The notes under the pieces: model-generated
What the model saw: only the letters and a program-made list of their open reading frames with translations
Databases searched by the model: none
Told to the model about the DNA's origin: nothing
Position numbers and translations under genes: made by a program
Part shown: positions 16,290-19,051 of the stretch, one piece after another
Numbering within the stretch: position 1 is the first letter of the stretch
How the letters are laid out: the number at the start of each line of letters is the position of its first letter
From: Clostridia bacterium
GTDB lineage: Bacteria > Bacillota > Clostridia > Christensenellales > Aristaeellaceae
Length of the DNA: 19,051 nucleotides
Direction: 5' to 3'
Assembly: GCA_900759005.1 (NCBI GenBank)
Contig: CAAEUQ010000054.1
Span: 1 to 19,051, forward strand

Positions 16290-16958
16290 ATGATGAAAAA
16301 GCTGATCGCCCTGCTGACGTTCGCCATTTTATGCCTGACGGCGGCGATTGCCGAAGAAGCGCCGATCCCCGATTTCCTGCCGTTTGAATCCGCCGCGCCG
16401 GGGGAAACGCCCTTGCCGAAAGAAACATCCACGCCCGAAAGCGCAAACGGCATGATCGCCGCGCTTTATGGCTATACGCTTCCGTTTGCGTTCGATTCGG
16501 ATCCCGCGTATTCATATTTTGATGGAGAAATCGTGCAGGCGGATTTCTATTTTGAATCGGAAAGAGTGGCTTACGATCTGTTTCTTATGTTCCCGGTAAA
16601 CGTCAGAAGCGGGGAAACCTTAAATCCAGAAAACGCTGCGCAATGGGGGAGCGAGGATGCGGGCGTTTTCCTTAGAACCATTACGGAAAAAGGTGAAAGC
16701 CATGCGTTCGCGCTGGCATACGAATCGCAGCCATATCCTTATGGAACGAATTTCTCGATTGAATTTGATTCCGTCGAAAACGATGGAACGGTTTTGTGCG
16801 CAAGCGGCGCGTTCAGCGCGCGGCTGCTTCCGGAATTTGCGCTCACGTCCGGCGGATACGTCGATATTTCCGGCAGCTTCCAAATGGAAATCAGCCTTGA
16901 AGAAGAGATTGAAGAAGATGAACAGGACGGCATTCGCCCGCTCGATTACGCCAGGTGA
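16290..16958 (+). CDS. Secreted protein of unknown function with acidic tail
   Basis: A 222-residue protein I do not recognise. It has a Sec signal peptide with K-K at 3-4, a hydrophobic core to about 18 and likely cleavage after A-I-A (19-21). No lipobox is seen. A Pro/Thr/Glu-rich stretch of about 30 residues follows, then a domain of about 140 residues rich in aromatic and beta-prone segments, and a strongly acidic run of Glu and Asp (about 203-213) before the end. AAGGAG lies six bases before the ATG at 16290 and nine before a second ATG at 16293; either could be used. It is monocistronic, with its own promoter and a terminator whose stem contains its stop codon. Its 3' end overlaps the convergent YitT-family gene by 13 bases. 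Function is unknown. Confidence 0.8.
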   Translation: MMKKLIALLTFAILCLTAAIAEEAPIPDFLPFESAAPGETPLPKETSTPESANGMIAALYGYTLPFAFDSDPAYSYFDGEIVQADFYFESERVAYDLFLMFPVNVRSGETLNPENAAQWGSEDAGVFLRTITEKGESHAFALAYESQPYPYGTNFSIEFDSVENDGTVLCASGAFSARLLPEFALTSGGYVDISGSFQMEISLEEEIEEDEQDGIRPLDYAR

Positions 16959-17860
16959 TTCTCGCCCTCGTCGAGAATCACCTTTTTGCGCCGTCCGTGC
17001 GCGTCCAGACGCTTAAAATTGCCCAGAACATCGTTGACGCTGGAGATCACCGCGAATGTGTGAGGGTATTCCTTTACGATTTCGGCGAGCTGCGGCAGCT
17101 GTCCTTTGTTGACGATTACCAGCAGAACGCTCGTCTCATGCGCGCTGTACATTCCCTTTGCGGGCACGAGCGTCGCCGTGTGGTGCATTTTGCTGATGAT
17201 CGCTTCGGAAATCGCTTCCGGGTAATCGGTGATGATTTCACAGCGAACCGCGCTTCTGCGCCCGCGAACCACGCGGTCGGAAACGGTGCTGGACATGAAG
17301 CTGTAGAGAATGCAGAGAATGACCGGCTCAATCTGATAATCGTATACGAAATAGCTCATGCACGCCACGCACGCGTTGATAAAGAAGGTAATCCAGAAAA
17401 AGCCGATCTCCGGATGCTTCCGGTGAACAATCGCGGCGGTAAAATCCATGCCGCCGCTGCAGGTATTGATGCGAAGCAGCGTCGAATAAATCGCGCCATT
17501 GATAACGCCCGCCACCAGCGGTCCCAGAATCGTGCTGGTGCCGTTTTCCGTGTCGTACGCAAAGCGGCTCATATCCATATCGTCCAGCAGAATCAGCGCC
17601 AGCGAAAACGCGACGACGAACACAATGCTGCGCGCCGCGAATGCCTTGCCGACCTTTGTCAGCACGAGCAGCGCCAGCGGGATGTTGATCAAAAGGCTCA
17701 TGTAGCCCACGTTGATATGGAACACGTACTGAATCATCGTGCAAATGCCGTTCAACCCCGCCGGCGCAAACCGGTTCGGGAAAATGAACAGCTGATAGTT
17801 GAGTGCGCACAGAAGCGCAAGTGCGATAATGACCAGATATGTAAGCAGTTTGCGTTGCAT
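16946..17860 (-). CDS. YitT-family membrane protein with C-terminal DUF2179 domain
   Basis: A 304-residue protein of the YitT family. The N-terminal half has about five hydrophobic segments (roughly 5-25, 45-70, 78-95, 108-130 and 150-172), including the family's P-A-G-L-N-G near the second segment and C-S-G-G-M-D-F near residue 135. The C-terminal cytoplasmic part (about 220-285) matches the DUF2179 domain, with H-H-T-A-T-L-V-P-A-K-G-M-Y-S and P-H-T-F-A-V-I-S-S-V-N-D-V-L-G. Function is unsettled; transport has been proposed for the family. GAGGG lies seven bases before the ATG, and the gene follows the methyltransferase by 14 bases. Its last codons form one arm set of a terminator for the opposite gene. 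No terminator of its own is visible. Confidence 0.9.
   Translation of the reverse strand: MQRKLLTYLVIIALALLCALNYQLFIFPNRFAPAGLNGICTMIQYVFHINVGYMSLLINIPLALLVLTKVGKAFAARSIVFVVAFSLALILLDDMDMSRFAYDTENGTSTILGPLVAGVINGAIYSTLLRINTCSGGMDFTAAIVHRKHPEIGFFWITFFINACVACMSYFVYDYQIEPVILCILYSFMSSTVSDRVVRGRRSAVRCEIITDYPEAISEAIISKMHHTATLVPAKGMYSAHETSVLLVIVNKGQLPQLAEIVKEYPHTFAVISSVNDVLGNFKRLDAHGRRKKVILDEGENHLA
16953..16987 (+). terminator. Intrinsic terminator embedded in the YitT-family coding end
   Basis: A perfect 12-bp stem pairs AGGTGATTCTCG (16953-16964) with CGAGAATCACCT (16972-16983) around a 7-base loop, followed by five T (16983-16987) on the plus strand. It should end the transcript of the secreted-protein gene, whose TGA (16956-16958) lies in the stem. 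On the minus strand no T-run follows, so it is one-way. The whole stem encodes the last residues of the YitT-family protein. Confidence 0.85.
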
Positions 17861-17874
17861 TTTCTTTCCCTCGT

Positions 17875-18480
17875 TTATGCTTTTTTGCGGGCAATCGCCA
17901 GAAGGTCGCGCGTTCCGGTGGTCGGATGCGAGTAGTTTTCAATCATGGATTCAATTTGAAAGCCGTTCTCCGAAAGAATCGCGCGCAGTTCGGAAACGTC
18001 CAGCGCGCTGTAATGGAATTCAGCGCCGAACATATCGCCGGAAACGGAACCCTCGCGCCTTCCGTGGGTGAACAGAAACCATCCGTCGGGCTTCAGCCAT
18101 TCGGCGATTCGCGGATAAATCGCGCGCTGAAGTTCGAGCGGAATGTGCCAGATCGAATCGAACGCAATCGCCGCGTCAAACGTTTTCTCTGGCACGAATT
18201 CGAAGAAATCGCAATGAAAGAACCGTGCCTTTGGCAAATTCCGCGCCTGCGCCCGCTCAATCATCCTTCCGGAAGCGTCGATTCCGGCGACGTCGAATCC
18301 CGATTCCGAGAGAAAAACGTCAATCGGCGCGCCGGTGCCGCAGCCAATATCAAGCACGCGTCCGCCGGAGGGGAGACGCGCGGCAAATTCGCGTACGCAA
18401 TCGTCAACGGGCTTCGAATCGCGCTTCTGCGCCCAGTCCGCGGCAATCCGATCGTATGAATCCGCATTGGATTGAAACAT
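17875..18480 (-). CDS. Class I SAM-dependent methyltransferase
   Basis: A 201-residue cytoplasmic methyltransferase. Motif I is V-L-D-I-G-C-G-T-G (42-50), the acidic residue of motif II lies in V-A-G-I-D-A-S (about 67-73), and motif III/IV runs through F-D-A-A-I-A-F-D-S-I-W-H. The start Y-D-R-I-A-x-x-W and the small size match the broad Methyltransf_11/25 type, but the substrate (small molecule, protein or RNA) is not readable. GGGGAG about eight bases before the ATG supports the start. It leads a two-gene unit with the YitT-family gene and has a good promoter upstream. Confidence 0.87.
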   Translation of the reverse strand: MFQSNADSYDRIAADWAQKRDSKPVDDCVREFAARLPSGGRVLDIGCGTGAPIDVFLSESGFDVAGIDASGRMIERAQARNLPKARFFHCDFFEFVPEKTFDAAIAFDSIWHIPLELQRAIYPRIAEWLKPDGWFLFTHGRREGSVSGDMFGAEFHYSALDVSELRAILSENGFQIESMIENYSHPTTGTRDLLAIARKKA

Positions 18481-18512
18481 TGCATTTACTCCCCAACCAA
18501 GAATCCGAAGTG

Positions 18513-18541
18513 ATTATACCACTTTTCGTGTGCGGATTCAA
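18513..18541 (-). promoter_or_regulatory. Promoter of the methyltransferase-YitT unit
   Basis: On the minus strand TTGAAT (18541-18536), a 17-base spacer and a perfect TATAAT (18518-18513), about 32 bases before the methyltransferase start. Divergent from the tRNA promoter. Confidence 0.75.
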
Positions 18542-18578
18542 TCCTGAATCGTGTTTTTGTATACAATCACTGCTTCAT

Positions 18579-18600
18579 CCTTTTTTTACATAAAAAAAGG
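18579..18600. repeat. AT-rich perfect inverted repeat upstream of the tRNA promoter
   Basis: CCTTTTTTT and AAAAAAAGG form a perfect 9-bp inverted repeat around ACAT. It ends 11 bases before the tRNA -35 box, so its A- and T-tracts fall where UP elements contact the RNA polymerase alpha subunit. Role as UP element is inferred. A terminator is less likely because the stem has only two G-C pairs and no gene ends here. Confidence 0.6.
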
Positions 18601-18611
18601 AAAACGAGGTA

Positions 18612-18640
18612 TTGACAAAACAGGCGAATTCCGATATAAT
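18612..18640 (+). promoter_or_regulatory. Consensus promoter of the tRNA operon
   Basis: Perfect TTGACA (18612-18617) and perfect TATAAT (18635-18640) with a 17-base spacer, 46 bases before the first tRNA. This is the strongest promoter in the window, as expected for stable RNA genes. Confidence 0.92.
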
Positions 18641-18686
18641 ATCAAACGTTGATTGTCGCAGATGCAATCATACAGAACCCGTTTGT

Positions 18687-18771
18687 GCGGGCGTGGCGGA
18701 ATTGGCAGACGTGCTGGATTTAGGTTCCAGTGTCGCAAGGCGTATGAGTTCGAGTCTCTTCGCCCGCACCA
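18687..18771 (+). tRNA. tRNA-Leu (anticodon UAG)
   Basis: An 85-base class II tRNA with encoded CCA. The acceptor GCGGGCG pairs with CGCCCGC, the anticodon stem CTGGA/TCCAG encloses TAG at 18721-18723, and a variable arm has a CGC/GCG stem. The T-loop is TTCGAGT. The T-stem (ATGAG with CTCTT) has one U-U mismatch. First gene of the tRNA operon. Confidence 0.94.
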
Positions 18772-18786
18772 ATCCGAATGCGATAT

Positions 18787-18862
18787 GCGGTAGTAGCTCA
18801 GTTGGTAGAGCGCCACCTTGCCAAGGTGGAGGTCGCGAGTCCGAGTCTCGTCTACCGCTCCA
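18787..18862 (+). tRNA. tRNA-Gly (anticodon GCC), copy 1
   Basis: A 76-base tRNA with encoded CCA. Acceptor GCGGTAG/CTACCGC, D-arm GCTCAGTTGGTAGAGC, anticodon stem CCACC/GGTGG around GCC (18820-18822). The T-loop reads TCCGAGT, with C where U55 is normally found. It is identical to the copy at 18958. Confidence 0.94.
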
Positions 18863-18876
18863 ATCCATTGAAACCT

Positions 18877-18950
18877 GCGGGTGTAACTCAATGGTAGAGT
18901 TCCAGCCTTCCAAGCTGGCTACGTGGGTTCGATTCCCATCACCCGCTCCA
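18877..18950 (+). tRNA. tRNA-Gly (anticodon UCC)
   Basis: A 74-base tRNA with encoded CCA. Acceptor GCGGGTG/CACCCGC, anticodon stem CCAGC/GCTGG around TCC (18909-18911), and a normal T-loop TTCGATT. It lies between the two GCC copies. Confidence 0.94.
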
Positions 18951-18957
18951 AAAGTCT

Positions 18958-19033
18958 GCGGTAGTAGCTCAGTTGGTAGAGCGCCACCTTGCCAAGGTGG
19001 AGGTCGCGAGTCCGAGTCTCGTCTACCGCTCCA
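18958..19033 (+). tRNA. tRNA-Gly (anticodon GCC), copy 2
   Basis: All 76 bases match the copy at 18787, including the TCCGAGT T-loop and encoded CCA. Anticodon GCC is at 18991-18993. Confidence 0.94.
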
Positions 19034-19036
19034 TAT

Positions 19037-19051
19037 GCACCTTTAGCTCAG
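19037..19051 (+). tRNA. Fifth tRNA, cut by window edge
   Basis: Only the 5' acceptor strand GCACCTT, the TA linker and the D-arm start GCTCAG are present, three bases after the previous CCA. The anticodon lies outside, so its identity cannot be given. Confidence 0.75.

Noticed and set aside
16955..17935. 326-codon plus-strand open frame opposite the YitT-family gene
   Set aside because: Antisense to a recognisable membrane protein and without its own ribosome site; a shadow frame.
18586..19046. Open frames across the tRNA cluster on both strands, with phrases such as D-S-R-P-P-P-W-Q-G
   Set aside because: These are translations of tRNA genes, a well-known source of spurious proteins. The tRNA folds explain the sequence fully.
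1..19051. Mobile element, CRISPR, toxin-antitoxin or defence system
   Set aside because: No transposase, integrase, spaced repeats, toxin-sized gene pair or nuclease/helicase defence pair was found; the genes are mainly housekeeping.

Overview
This window looks like an ordinary chromosomal stretch from a Clostridia-like Firmicute with fairly high GC. The organism call is an inference. It rests on the lon-engB pair, the MBL-comEC-holA cluster, strong GGAGG-type ribosome sites, TTGACA/TATAAT promoters and the family types seen (YitT, MATE, ComEC). I see no insertion sequence, prophage, CRISPR array or defence island.

Layout. Bases 1-3283 (+) hold the 3' part of recQ, overlapped by ATGA with a GH2 beta-mannosidase; a tandem-hairpin bidirectional terminator follows. 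Bases 3361-8031 (-) are an operon-like block read from high to low coordinates: a small MBL hydrolase, comEC, holA, then a small secreted protein with its own promoter. Bases 8071-8510 (-) hold the decayed remains of a GNAT acetyltransferase that keeps its promoter. Bases 8595-13467 (+) are a tight operon: lon, engB, an aspartate kinase (lysC) and an HD-domain hydrolase. Bases 13482-16140 (-) hold deoD with its own promoter, and a GNAT acetyltransferase overlapping a MATE exporter. Bases 16235-16987 (+) carry an uncharacterised secreted protein whose terminator is embedded in the coding end of the convergent YitT-family gene. Bases 16946-18541 (-) hold a SAM methyltransferase followed by the YitT-family gene. 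From 18579 a consensus promoter drives a tRNA operon: Leu(UAG), Gly(GCC), Gly(UCC), Gly(GCC) and a fifth tRNA cut by the window edge.

Most genes are housekeeping: DNA repair and replication (recQ, holA), DNA uptake (comEC), proteostasis (lon), ribosome assembly (engB), amino-acid and purine metabolism (lysC, deoD) and translation (tRNAs). I found no convincing undescribed multi-gene system. The points most worth a second look are the terminator hidden in the yitT coding end, the GNAT pseudogene and its promoters, odd T-arm bases in the tRNAs, and two secreted proteins I cannot name.
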